Assembly: GCF_910589235.1 (NCBI RefSeq)
Contig: NC_060960.1
Location: 855,501-919,500, forward strand
Origin: Vespa crabro
Taxonomy: Eukaryota; Arthropoda; Insecta; Hymenoptera; Vespidae
Direction: 5' to 3'
Length of the DNA: 64,000 nt
The position numbers and the translations under genes are program-made. Shown piece by piece: positions 1-13,964 of the stretch (position 1 is its first letter; each line of letters begins with the position of its first letter). Below the pieces are notes generated by a model. The model was not told the DNA's origin. It did not search any database and was given only the letters and a program-made list of their open reading frames with translations.

Positions 1-2715
<2,715 letters not shown>

Positions 2716-5700
2716 TTATACATTTGGATATATAGAATAATAAGGATTTTTAAACTGTTTAGAATTGACTGTACATACATTTGGATCCTCAACTGTAAAT
2801 GGTTGCATAATATTTGTAGATAAGGCTTTTTGATTATGTACATTAGCAATCATATATTGTGGAGATGGTGTAACTTGACCAACAGTACCATCCTCTACCA
2901 GTTTTCTTTGAGAATAGATTAAAACCTGCGGAGTAGGTCCACCATTTTGTTGCAATGTACTATCCATTGGAAGAGTAAAAGTTGTTGTCGAGTTAGACAA
3001 CTGCTGAGCTTTACATTTCTTTGTATGTGCATACAAAGAACCTGCATTGTTATATCTTTTTGTACATATTTTACATGCATATGGTCTTTGACCAGTATGC
3101 GTGTACGTGTGTTCATTTAATGAAGTTAATCGTCTAAAAGACTTAGTACAAATCTGGCAGTGATATTTAGCTTCTCCTGTATGCATCGTTATATGCCTGG
3201 CTAAAGTATTGGCACGTGCAAATGCTCTACTACAATATTGACAAATATAAGGCTTTTCTCCACTATGAGTTCTTAAATGTAATTGTAGATAGGTGCTTTT
3301 AGTGAAAGCTCTACTACAGACATTACACACATATGGTTTAATGCCAGTATGAGTACGCATGTGAGCAACCAGTGAACCACTTTGAGCAAAACATTTGCTA
3401 CAAACTTCGCACAGAAATCTTTTTTGACTATCTTTAGCACGTTTATGCCTTTCTATGTGATTAGCTAAAGACTGTTGCTGAGCAAATGCTTTTGGACAAA
3501 TAGCACATTTATGTGGCCTATTATGTCTACCCTGTAAGAAATTAAATATAACATTACTCTCATTGAGAATGTAAAGATTTGTTTATATTTCTTATTATTA
3601 ACGTCTATATATTTTAATTAACGCCTATAAGTATAAATCACTTTTGATATTACCTTTTTTCGATCATTAGAACCACTATTAACTTTATTTTCATTATCTG
3701 TATCATCTTCATTTTCTTCTTCCGAGTTACCAAATATTTCATCTTTATGCTTTGATTGCTCATGATCCTTTAATTTATCTATTCTTGAAAATCCTTTTCC
3801 ACAAGTCGAACAATTGTACTTCAAACCACTATGAGTAGAGATATGCCTTTTAAGATTTCTTTTGGTTGCAAACAATTTTCCACACTGTGTACACTGAGGA
3901 CTTTCCATTGGTAAATTATCATTATCATTATCATTATCATTGTCATCGTCATTATCGATATCATCAATATCATCATTATTTCCATCATCTGATTCACTTT
4001 GTTTCAGTACCGATTTACTTTTGATTTCATTTAATTGAGTTCCGGTTTCACTAGAAAAATCATTTAAATCTTCAGAATTATATTCTGGATGACTTTTAGC
4101 ATGAGTGAAGAAAGATTTTTGATATGTAAATTGTTTAGAACAAACTTTGCATGTAAATTTACAATTTCTTTTTTCAGTTTTAGTATTTTCGATGGAATTA
4201 TTACAATTACTATCAAGGTGTCCTGTTTTTAAATGTACATCTTTATCTTCACTGTTCTCTTTCACTCTTTTTTTATTATTTTCATGTGTATCATGTCTAT
4301 TGAAAATGTGACTTTTTAATTTTGCAATATTTGAAAATTGTTTTTCACATATGTAACAAACATAACGTAATTTTGTTTTGTGCTTGTGTACTATCATATG
4401 TCTTTGTAAAGCTAAACGTGTAGCAAATGATTTAATGCAATGTAGACATTTCTGCCTTGAAGTCCTGGTAATTAAAGGTTTTTCCTCATCATCGCTACAA
4501 TTATCAACAGGTTTTCCTTCTTTTTGAATATCATTATTTTTTGATGAATTTTCTGCAAGTGTATTATAGGATAATGCTTCTAAATGTAACTCATCTTTTA
4601 TTTCAGTTTTGAATATTTGTTCTCTGCTAATAGTACTTTGGTCAATGGAATTATCATCACTTTCTGATAAATTTTTTTCGTGAGATAAATCCTCTTTAAT
4701 ACAATCTGTTTCTGTAATTAAACTAGGCGAATGACATGTTACACTATTTGATTTATTTGTAATTTTTTCATAACTTTGAGGTAATTTTACATTTTCTACA
4801 ACTTTGTATGTTTTCTGTTTATTCTCTAGTACAATTATTGAATTGCACTTGTCATTGGGTTCTATATTATCATTAATTATTTCAGAAGTAAAGACATGTT
4901 GATCAGTGGAAAAACTTTGTACATCAAATTGTACAGATGGTTCATCAATAGTGTTACTGCATGTTCTAACATCATTATTAATATTATCTGTAACTTTTTT
5001 ATGTAATATTGTATTTGAGATAATATCAGAAAAATTATCTTCAACTTTCAATACATTTTCAATATCTTTTACTGTACATGATTTAAGTTTCAATATTCCA
5101 CGTAATTTTGTATCTGCTTTTTGTATCTGACATTGAAAATTGTAGGACATGTCAAGAAGTTGAGAACATTGATAACATATTACTGATGGCAATCCATCTC
5201 CTTCTTCTACCTGTAATAAACAAAATAATTATACTTTCCAAATGAATGTATCATTCCATATATTTATATGCAACTGATCTGTCTTCTACCTGCCGAAATT
5301 GCTTTAATCTTCTACATATGTATTATATATATGTAAAGTATCGCACTTAAAACAGAATTAATGTGTTCGATGCAAAATAATAAGAAATACGTTACACTTA
5401 AAGAATATTATTCTGGCATACATATTTTATTGTTCCATCATGCTAAATTGAAAACTATTGCATCTCTTATGGATTTAAGAACTGTAAAAATGTACATAAA
5501 ATAATAAAATATTGATACAGTACACACACGCCGCGCACGCACACACACACACGCACATATATAGGAAAGATGGAATTAAAATGCCTCATCTCTGTATTAT
5601 AGTGTTTTTAATTTGACTCTGATGAGATCATATAAGATTTTAAACTTCTACTTTTAGTTGGACATTTTTGTCTTTTATGCCTGCGAAAGAGATGCGTAAA

Positions 5701-5945
5701 AGTACAAGTAAATCAAGCAAATTTCGGAAGAATCAACATATTTAAATTCAGGATGTAATAAATCTAACCTGTACAGCAGCAAGTGCCATTAGTTTTCGAG
5801 AAAAGCCTTTGTCGTTTTGAAACAGTTGACATGCTTCGTTACACCTTCGTAAACAGATACGACAATCTTCGTTTAAATTTATTCGTATATCTTCAAAGCT
5901 TTTAATGGTTCTCCCATCAGCCGACAATTCCATTTCTTCAAACAA
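2716..5945 (-). CDS. ZAD C2H2 zinc-finger protein, 11 fingers
   Basis: Three coding exons, all phase 0: 5945-5769, 5210-3654 and 3531-2716, giving about 849 residues. The N-terminal ZAD domain straddles intron 1: its zinc-binding pairs are Cys28/Cys31 (CRIC) in exon 1 and Cys71/Cys74 (CYQC) at the start of exon 2. ZAD domains are arthropod-expanded dimerisation modules of nuclear DNA-binding proteins. Exon 2 carries an acidic, Asn-rich linker and five C2H2 fingers (CLHC, CYIC, CKVC, CTQC, CSTC). Exon 3 carries six tightly spaced fingers joined by TGEKP-like linkers (CAIC, CEVC, CNVC, CQYC, CQIC, CKIC); the last ends HTKKC, so it is C2HC. A low-complexity tail of about 110 residues follows. 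It is very likely a sequence-specific transcription factor in the nucleus. ZAD proteins are lineage-expanded, so I assign no orthologue. The start at 5945 is the first Met before the ZAD. Confidence 0.93.
3900..3990 (-). repeat. Coding Asp/Asn trinucleotide tract in ZAD gene
   Basis: An ATC/ATT-type repeat on the plus strand encodes an alternating Asp-Asn tract between fingers 3 and 4 of the zinc-finger protein. It stays in frame, so it acts as a flexible acidic linker, and its length is likely to vary between individuals. Confidence 0.8.
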
Positions 5946-6457
5946 AACACTGCTGCGGTGTAAAACTTTTATCCTGCACCATTCGTTTATAAGAAATAAA
6001 GCGCGATATACAATAAAACACGAATCATAAACTCAAAGTCGTAACTCATATATGTTGTAGATCGAAAAAAAGAATTCAGGAAATTTTTAGCGTACAATTT
6101 CAGTAAGAATAAATCTTTTAAAAATGGAAATAAATTACATGATCGTTGATTTCGTTTGACATTGTTTCCATGAAAAACGTTTTATCTTTTTCAATATATG
6201 ATGCTAGATACTAGCTATATAACGATATTGTTTTTTTAATTTTATTCATTACGATACTAAAAAGTCATTCATTGATAACATACAAGCAATAGAAGGTCAA
6301 CATTCGTTGAAATTTTGAATAACGCACGTCTAGTGAACTACGCTAAATACGAAATAAAAAGTCGACTCTTATCTACATTACATTTCATGATCGTTGAAAT
6401 CTACAATTTTAATGTCGATTAATTAAAAATTAATTTATTAAGATAATTAAACAAATA
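5946..6457. promoter_or_regulatory. Divergent intergenic promoter region
   Basis: The 512 bases between the ATG of the ZAD zinc-finger gene (minus) and the ATG of the C2orf81-like gene (plus) must hold both 5' UTRs and probably a shared promoter. No TATA box stands out. This is inferred from gene orientation only. Confidence 0.45.
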
Positions 6458-6995
6458 ATGATGAAAGAGAAATTAAACAAAAATTTGCGAGGACAAAATA
6501 AAAGTAATGAAATTTCTATCAACGAGCTTGAAGCGACCGTTCCTTTTCAAATATCCGAATCTAAATGGCAGGATATTTTTGAAGAAGAGAATAATTCCTT
6601 CATTGTGAATTCTATTTTAAATGAAATCATTTCTTCGACGATGAATGCAATTTACAATGTGTATCTTGAAAAAGCAGTTTACTCATTTGTAGTTTATTGT
6701 TCGCATGTAGCTTGGTTACAACTATTCGATGTAAGTATAACATTTTTATATTAAAGAAAATAAATTGATAAAAAATTAAGATTCTAACTTAATCATATAT
6801 GTATATGTCTTTTTTTAGGCAATGGACTTACAGTATGATTTAGGTGAGGATTCTACATCAATTAAAAAATACTGGATAGGAGACGAAGAAAACAGACCAT
6901 CACCGGTTGATTTATTATGTTTTAAAAATGTCAAAATACGTAAAAAGTGTCAAATTTGTCCATCTTCCGAGAACTATCAAAAATCATCAAACTGA
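6458..6995 (+). CDS. Small protein resembling C2orf81 (DUF4639) N-terminus
   Basis: Two exons: 6458-6730 (91 codons) and 6829-6995, joined at phase 0 with clean GTAAGT and TTTTTTTAG borders, giving about 146 residues. There is no signal peptide or membrane segment. The stretch SKWQDIFEEE, followed by a helix-rich segment ending VYLEKAVYSF, then a conserved-looking acidic DLGED and YWIGDEE, recalls the N-terminal part of the vertebrate C2orf81 family in spacing of Trp, Glu-rich and VYL elements. I recognised this by eye and have not aligned it. The vertebrate proteins are much longer, so this would be a short insect form. The start could be either of two adjacent ATGs. It faces away from the ZAD gene and converges on the next gene. 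Confidence 0.6.
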
Positions 6996-7518
6996 TTTAT
7001 GTAAGTAGAAAAATAAATTGACAAGTTCATATTTAATTTTTTATTTGACTTAATGCATAATTTAATTTATTAATTAAATTTTACCAAATTTTACTTATTT
7101 TTTCGTATAAACATATTTTCCGGAATATTCTTGATAATACTAAAATAATCGCAATTTAAAATAGGCACTACTTTAAATAAATAATAAAAATAAATAAATA
7201 ATTATAGATGTGTGTTATAAAAATGTTAATGACATATAAATAAATAAATATAGACAAATGTTGATCCAAAATGAAATCATATTGCTTATACTTTCTTTTT
7301 GTCCTTTTTTTTAAAGACGTAGTATTTTTGAAAATGTACTTTTTTTTATAAGGGCATAAAAAGAATAAACAAATAATTCTTCATTGATTTGAATCGATAA
7401 AGCCGTGATTCAAGAACAAAGAGCGTGTACCATAAAATGGAATAACGCGAAACGATGAATTGAACCCATTGTTATGGCACTTATAATGATTTCATTTGGA
7501 TCAAGTATGATTTAATAT

Positions 7519-8735
7519 TTAAGCAGCAAGTGCTGGGACAGGTGGAGGTCGTAACATTGATCTTGTAGCTGTTAAAAGTTTTTGAGATACTAAATGAGCG
7601 ATATGAGATGATCTTCTCCAAACGAATTCTCTTGTTCTATCGTGATCATCCGCACTTTCAACGCGAACCTAATTAAAAATTAAATTATTAAGATTACGTT
7701 ACGTTTAATTTTATAAATCCTTAGTAAGCGAGTTTAAATATTAACCTGTTTGGGTTGTAAAACACGAATGGAATGCAATGTGGCAGCACCTCCGTGCATC
7801 ACACGAAGACTCAGTTTACCAGACATTCCTGCTGTGGTAGCAGTTGCACTTCTAAGTTCTTTTTTCGCAGCTCTACCAAATTCTTTTTCGACTTTAAGTA
7901 TTAAAGGTCCCAAGGTAAATTTCGTTTTGATAGTTGTATGATTGCTCATCATATTTACCGAGACATCTCCTGATCTTTGAAGCGAAGCGAGTCCATATAA
8001 AATTGCTCTTGCCTTTGCCTAAAACATGACGCTATTTTTATATTACATACTATGATCTTTATTCTTGAGCAAAAAGGTTGAAAAAATTTGTTAAAATACT
8101 CACTTTATTTTTGTTACTACCGCTTGTGGAATTTTTGGTTTTGTTTCGATTCTTCGTCTTATTACGATTCGATTTTTTATTTTGAGAATTAGATGATTTT
8201 CGTTTGGCATTTCTTATACGATTTTGTGCAATAGCAGTGTCAGATGATCCAAGAGTTGACATCGTTGTTGGTAATTCTATATCCATTAAAGTTGTAGCTA
8301 CGTTTTTGTGAGGATCTATTTTCTGAATAAAAAATAAATTTCATCGATTTTATATAAACATAATTCTTCTCAAAAAAAAGAGAAAAAGAAACTAAAAATT
8401 TCTATTAGCGATTATACCTGTACGTCGTTCGATTCTTCATTGTTCATATTTTCGGAGATATGTATGACCAATCCAGAAACACTCTTCTTCGAACCATATT
8501 TATTCTTTTTATTTTTAGATTTGTTTTTTTTCTTATTCGATTTCGAGCTCGAATTTGGATTAGTTAATTTGACCGTCACTGGATCGTAATTAGCGCTTAA
8601 AATTTTATTAATCCTCTCAAGAATGTTGTCTACAAAATGATTATATTTCGCAACATAGATGGCTGGTACATAACTGCTGGGTTCCGACTCCAAATCATCT
8701 AAAATTTCGTACGAAAGATTTTTTTCTTTACTCAT
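7519..8735 (-). CDS. Unknown protein with Lys/Asn/Ser-rich middle
   Basis: I do not recognise this gene. Four exons, all phase 0: 8735-8418, 8322-8104, 8018-7746 and 7668-7519, giving about 319 residues with no signal peptide or membrane helix. Exon 1 encodes an acidic, helix-prone start followed by a Lys/Asn tract (KSNKKKNKSKNKK). Exon 2 adds a second basic Ser/Asn/Lys tract (NRNKTKNRNKTKN). Exons 3 and 4 encode the most ordered and least repetitive part, including GPLILKVEKEFGRAAKKEL and GKLSLRVMHGGAATLH, then a basic C-terminus ending in a Pro-rich tail. The exon phases, splice sites and ordinary codon use argue that it is real. The two basic tracts suggest nuclear or nucleic-acid contact, but this is inference. 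It ends about 520 bases from the stop codon of the convergent C2orf81-like gene. Confidence 0.8.
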
Positions 8736-8990
8736 TTAAAATTAAAAAGAGATAATGATCTATGATTGATCAATTTCACTTTATAATACTTCAGTTATAG
8801 TATCGTCAAAACTTATTTTGTATTCGATTCAATTATATAAGAAACATTTTCACTGAAACATCATGAAATAATAAAAGTTAAATGGAAAATTATGAAAGAA
8901 TATAATGAAACGAGTACGTTATATTAAAACTATCGAGAGGGTAGCCTTGACTGTACTTTTATGAGGTCATCTTTCCGGAGTATTTCTATG

Positions 8991-9003
8991 AGGTCATTGA
9001 CCA
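8991..9003. promoter_or_regulatory. Nuclear-receptor inverted repeat (IR1), EcR/USP-like
   Basis: AGGTCATTGACCA reads as two AGGTCA-type half-sites in inverted orientation with one spacer base, one mismatch from the PuGGTCA-N-TGACCPy form bound by ecdysone receptor/USP. A further AGGTCA lies at 8,964-8,969, in an 11-base repeat TATGAGGTCAT shared with this site. It is 256 bases upstream of the ATG of the unknown minus-strand gene. Binding is inferred. Confidence 0.45.
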
Positions 9004-9742
9004 GGAAAGAGGCATATCCGCCGAATGCATTGCGAGAACGCGCTTCTACCAGGTTTGCTTTTTAATGAAGGGAAACCGTCAGCACATTCTCTTCTAGTTA
9101 GCTACCTTGGAAGGAAGTGACGGTGACGATTGAAACCTACTTCCAAGTGAACATGGTTGAATCGTCGATGGGTATAACGGTAAATCGGAATCCTTCGGGG
9201 AGGCCAAACAGGTCTCCCTTCTTTCATCTCACCTATCGACCTATCTACTCGCGACAGTATATACTCGTCCGTCTTCCTCGTGCCCGCTTAAAAACTCTCC
9301 CCGGTCGTTGCACTTACATAGAGTCACTTTCTTCGATCTCGTCGTAACGAAGAGATCAAGATTCAAGAAAAATTCAACGAACCCTCGTTTATTCAAGGCC
9401 GCCGTAATTTCAAACGCTCTTAAGTATTATACATACATTGACGTAGTTATTCACCAGTGACCTTCTTTTTACCCCTCAATTCCTCGAGATCATGCAACAC
9501 CTCGACGATGTGAAATGTAGGTATGTAATTTGTAAAGATCCATCAAAACGTCCATTTGATTAATAACGATCAATCTCGTTAATCTTTAGCGTGTTACTCT
9601 CTGCTTATATCCCTCGTTAACGGTAATTACGATAAGTTATGATATTGCTAATGATACTAACTTTTAAGATATACTCAGTAAAATCAAATAATACTAATAT
9701 AGCCATTTCTTTTATGATAGATGTACACGCATACGATGAAAA

Positions 9743-9747
<5 letters not shown>

Positions 9748-9835
<88 letters not shown>
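9748..9835. repeat. (CT)n/(GA)n microsatellite
   Basis: About 88 bases of CT repeat with one TTTCT interruption. Ser-Leu or Arg-Glu frames over it are artefacts. Confidence 0.96.
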
Positions 9836-9838
<3 letters not shown>

Positions 9839-9966
9839 CCTTTCTTTTTTTATCTGAGAAGAAAACGAATAAGTAGCACAAACATGGCGATGAGGAAGCT
9901 ACGACCAGGTGTGGGTCAGGGTCGTAATCAGACAATTGTGTGCCTTAGTAGAGAGTGTTATACTCC

Positions 9967-9979
9967 GGGTCACTGACCC
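9967..9979. promoter_or_regulatory. Perfect GGGTCA-C-TGACCC palindrome (IR1)
   Basis: A perfect 13-base inverted repeat fitting the PuGGTCA-N-TGACCPy consensus for ecdysone receptor/USP heterodimers. Further GGGTCA half-sites lie at 9,913-9,918 (followed directly by GGGTCG, a direct repeat with no spacer) and 9,991-9,996. Function is inferred from the motif alone. Confidence 0.5.
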
Positions 9980-11775
9980 GATTCTCTTTTGGGTCATCGG
10001 GCTGCTTCGTGAAAGTTGAAAAAAAATTTCAATACAGTCACACCTTTGTTATACTCGATCTTAGAATCACGTAGAAAGTTAATTGGTTAACCCGATAATG
10101 AATCTTTGATACTTATATATTAGCATCTCCGTATTTGCCACGCGTTTTGGACGAATTTAATCTTGCTAATTTAAATTCATTATGTTTGCTTCTTATCGCG
10201 AATTGATTTTAGTTGTTAAATTAATTATGAAATATAGTGGTTGTTCGAAGATGCCTCATTAACAGGAACAATTAGTAATATCAAATTTGTAATCCTCTAT
10301 TCATGTTAAAAAAAATAATAAAAAGATAGAATGAGTAAAGAGCAATAATGTCAAGCAATTCCAGTCACCCATTACGATACTACTACATAAGCAATATAAT
10401 TTTCAAAAGGATATTAAATTTAAACAAAAAGAATTTTTACAAACGTGTAACAAGAGCAAGCAAAAATTTTTGGTACTTTAAGTTAAAATTACGAAAATCT
10501 ACATAAATTAAATTAAAGCGATGGTTCGACACGTCACGTAATACAATTGCATTGCTTTAACACTCTTAGAAATATATTCATTTTCGAACATATTTTTGTT
10601 TTATATAAAGGAAGGGTTATTCCTTATTATTAAATTGCTTTAAACGCGGATGGCAGTGAAGAAATAAAAGGTGGGACACAAAATTTTGTAAAAACAATAA
10701 ATTATCGTGTATTTTGCAATTTAGAATTAAACAATGTCTTGCTACAAAAATTTAGTTTGATTATGGATTATTATAATCGTGTATGTGCTTGCATTATTGG
10801 ATAGAAGATACCATCATTGATCTCAATTTATTTCAAAAATCTATTATTAACCATTGATAAATGAACAATAATAAAAAATAAGAATAATTTCATTGTTCTT
10901 ATATTTTTTTCTCATGACAATATTGTTTACTCTCCAATCCAGATTAATGGCATCATTGAATCGCTGTCCCTCTTCTTCACAGTCTCATTTATAAATATAC
11001 TAATGACTTAATCGATCTATGGAAAGTATGAAACAAGTACATGACGTGACGTCACCAATGCAAAGTATTTCATCCCTATTCATTTCAGTTTTTAATGAAT
11101 CATTTTTTATCTTCTGCGTAATATACATCGCGATTCGATAATGACTAATGATCATCAATAAACACACATTTGCCATAGGTAATGAATTCAACTAATTTGT
11201 GTAGGCATAATAGAGTCCGACTTAAATTCTGACAAATGTGCGTTAAAATGACAAGCGTGAAATTCAAGGGCGCCTCCACCTTTTCGTTGTTCTTATATTA
11301 CTGCAAGAAATTACGCAGAAAGCGCTTGTACGACCTTAAAACATTGGCATTTATTTACACATTAACCGTCAGAATTCTTTCTCCCAGTACCCTCTACGTT
11401 GGAATTTATAAAAGCCATAAATAAAAAAAAGGAAAGAAAAGGCATGAAATAATAGAGAACAAGCGAGTATCATGACGCTTCACAAGCGAATGATTTTCAG
11501 AAAAATATAATGATAAATAAATAAAAATAAATACTACTCTTAAAAGTGCTTTGCGTATTTTGTCGAAGCAAAAATAACAGATAATTTATAATTATGATGC
11601 GTACTGGTTCGTGAAAAGATCGCTAAATTTCGACAAAACTTCTCTTCGAATAAAAACGTAACGACTTTGTTTTGTTAATTTCGATTTATCGAAAAATATC
11701 GAATATATCGAGAGATATTTGCGAATCATATTACACTTTTACCACTACAAAATCGCTTTTTTTTCTCGTGTCATT

Positions 11776-13387
11776 TTAAACGCTCCTCGAAGTAGTCGGA
11801 GAAGAAAAGGGAGAAGATGATAAGGATGACTTAGAATGTATGGAAACTTGAGAAATGCCAGAGGATGAAGTAGTAGAAGAAAAAGAAGAAGAGGAGGAAG
11901 AGAAAACATTAGACGAGCGAGCCGGAAAAGAAGATGCTACAGGTCGTTTGCGCGATAAGCGTGCACTCTTGTGTCTACTAATATGTTTCTTGGTCTTGCC
12001 CTTGAACTCACGTGCATGTCTGGCGCTGGTGATGTCCGAAATGGCATCCTCATCGTCATCGTCATCATCGTCGTCATCTTCATCATCCTCGTCATCTTCG
12101 TCGTCGTCGTCTTCTGTAATATCAAGATCGACATCGTCGTCGTCATCGTCGTCATCGTCATCGTCGTCACTTTGTGCCGCAGCAGCTTGAGAACTGGCTG
12201 GTTGAACAACAGGATTCACAATAGAGTCTGCACCTTCGAGTCCGGATTCCTGGCCAACAGCTTGACCTTCGGGCACAGTTTCCTCGATCTCGTCGTAAGT
12301 ATCGTCATCGGATGACGTAGGTTCACTTCCAATAGCTGCTTCCTCGGCCGTATTCTCCGCGGATGCTGCAGCAGCGTTCAAATCAGCTTGAACTGCCGCC
12401 GGTATTGATTGCGAGGTTATCAATGGTGCAGACTGTATTGGTGAGGCTGCTACAGGTGTTATTTGCGAAGCCGGTTGACTCACTTCCTCATCTTCGTCAT
12501 CATCATCTTCCTCGCCTACGATCATAGAAGTTTTCTTTTAATCTTAGTAATTATTTGAGATAAAACACAAATTAATTATCGACTTACATGCGATAACGCA
12601 TTTTTATCTTAAAAGAATGATTATTTTATCTAGGAAACATTTATGTACATTCTCCAATTATATGAATTGCAAAAAAATTGGTGTAACTGTCGTACGATCG
12701 AAATTCGAACGTGCTTGTACTTCCTAAGAACAACTTCTCAAATGTAGGTCGATGAGAAAGAAGTAGCGCGTAGAAATTCTTTCTGAGCTGGGGTCGCCGT
12801 TGATGTATGTTAATTCGGGCAAGTCGATGCGCCTCGTACCGTTACCAGTAAGCCATGAACAGTCAACAAATTCCATCGGGCATGCTATTCGCGTGAATTT
12901 CTGATGTTTGTATAACGGTGCAGTTTCTTTTACAATCTTTACTATCATTCCAGTACAAAATTTTAGATCAGATCAGATTATCTAATATATATCAAAAATA
13001 TTACTATCCGCTATCTATATATGACAGAAACCTCTTTAAACTTTTTGTTTTTTCAACTTGAAAAATTTGATATATATATATTTCTTTTTTACCTCCTAAA
13101 ATATCCTCAATGAAACGTTCCAAATAATCGTCATCATCGTCGTCGTCGTCGTCATCATCATCATCATCGTCATCATCATCATCTCCTGTAATATCGAGAT
13201 CGACATCGTCGTCATCGTCATCATCTTCGTCATCATCATCTGCAGTAGCCGGTGGTGCTTGCGCTTGTCTTCCTGAGACGAGAGCATTCACAACCGATAC
13301 TTTGTTATTGCTGATTTCCGGCACTGGTGATGCCAATCCTCCTATGGCAAGACAGCATAGCAATGCAACCACTGCCACTAGTTTCAT
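11776..13387 (-). CDS. Secreted Asp-rich protein with repeated VDLDIT module
   Basis: Two coding exons, 13387-13093 and 12515-11776, joined at phase 1, giving about 344 residues; an untranslated exon lies upstream. The first 19-20 residues (MKLVAVVALLCCLAIGGLA) form a clear signal peptide. Each coding exon carries the same module: a run of Asp, then VDLDIT, then a second run of Asp or Asp/Glu, near residues 50-90 and again near residues 230-265 (rough), which points to internal duplication. Between them is an Ala/Pro/Gln/Ser-rich, Glu-containing region. After the second module comes a basic stretch (GKTKKHISRHKSARLSRKR) with possible dibasic cleavage sites, and a Ser-rich tail. No catalytic domain is visible. 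Proteins this acidic usually bind calcium or basic partners, for instance in cuticle, glue or granules, but this is inference. I cannot name a family. Confidence 0.82.
12516..13092 (-). other. Intron of Asp-rich gene with GC-richer 74-codon frame
   Basis: The intron contains an unusually GC-rich open frame at 12,724-12,948 (minus). It follows a possible acceptor (GATAG then TAAAG) whose phase would fit the upstream exon, so it could be an alternative last exon. The polypyrimidine tract is weak and I recognise no homologue, so I do not call it coding. Confidence 0.3.
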
Positions 13388-13783
13388 TATTCTGTAAAAA
13401 GATCATATATTATCTATTTATACATTAATTAACGACTAACTCTCTTTGACAAAATATTCATCTTTACACAATAGTTACACATGAAATTAAAAGTGATAAC
13501 CGAATAATGACATCATTCTTGCAATATTACATCCAATAAAATTGACTTTTGTGATTAGTGACATATAGTCTATATAGGATTTAACAATCTTGTTCACAAA
13601 GATCAAATATATACGATGTTTCACTTTATTGACGGCGCACAAAATATCACTTGACTCGAAACATTCCCCAAAAAACTTTTTGGATGCTTTTCGTTTATCT
13701 TTGATGTATACTCTCGTCATCATCACGATCGAAGTTATTTCCAGGGTAATTATTCAGGATTGCTTTGGTTCCGTTGGACTCAC

Positions 13784-13930
13784 CTCTCTTTATTTAATTT
13801 CTCTTTCACTCTACCTTCTCGTCCACCTTTTCAACTTCCTCAATGTGGAAGTCGTGAACGTTCCGTGTACGGATGACCGTCGCGATCAATGGTACGTGTG
13901 ATCTACTGCACGACTCGTTGAGAGTATTGA
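13784..13930 (-). other. Untranslated first exon of Asp-rich gene
   Basis: Downstream of the TATA box, a strong donor (GAGAG then GTGAGTCC) at 13,784/13,783 pairs with an acceptor (TTTTTACAG) at 13,393-13,392, four bases before the start codon. The transcript start near 13,930 is estimated from the TATA spacing. Confidence 0.6.
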
Positions 13931-13956
13931 AACAGACGAGATACCGTGATTCGACC

Positions 13957-13964
13957 CTTTTATA
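13957..13964 (-). promoter_or_regulatory. TATA box (TATAAAAG) of Asp-rich gene
   Basis: TATAAAAG on the minus strand about 30 bases before the estimated transcript start and about 570 bases before the ATG. A consensus TATA box suits a tissue-specific, strongly expressed gene. Confidence 0.65.

Larger units (their letters stand above)
8736..11775. other. Intergenic with GC-richer regulatory-looking patch
   Basis: No convincing coding region. The part from about 8,940 to 9,420 and again 9,880 to 10,010 is more GC-rich than the surroundings and carries AGGTCA/GGGTCA half-sites described separately; the rest is AT-rich and featureless. The 76-codon frame at 9,117-9,347 has no homology that I recognise and no splice context. 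Confidence 0.5.

Noticed and set aside
9117..9347. 76-codon frame in GC-richer DNA
   Set aside because: It has no recognisable domain and no splice signals, and it lies in a region better explained as regulatory. Higher GC alone makes longer chance frames.
11855..12315. Plus-strand Ser-rich and Val/Ile-rich frames opposite the Asp-rich gene
   Set aside because: They are antisense shadows of GAT/GAC repeats; the minus-strand frame has a signal peptide, correct splice phases and a TATA box.
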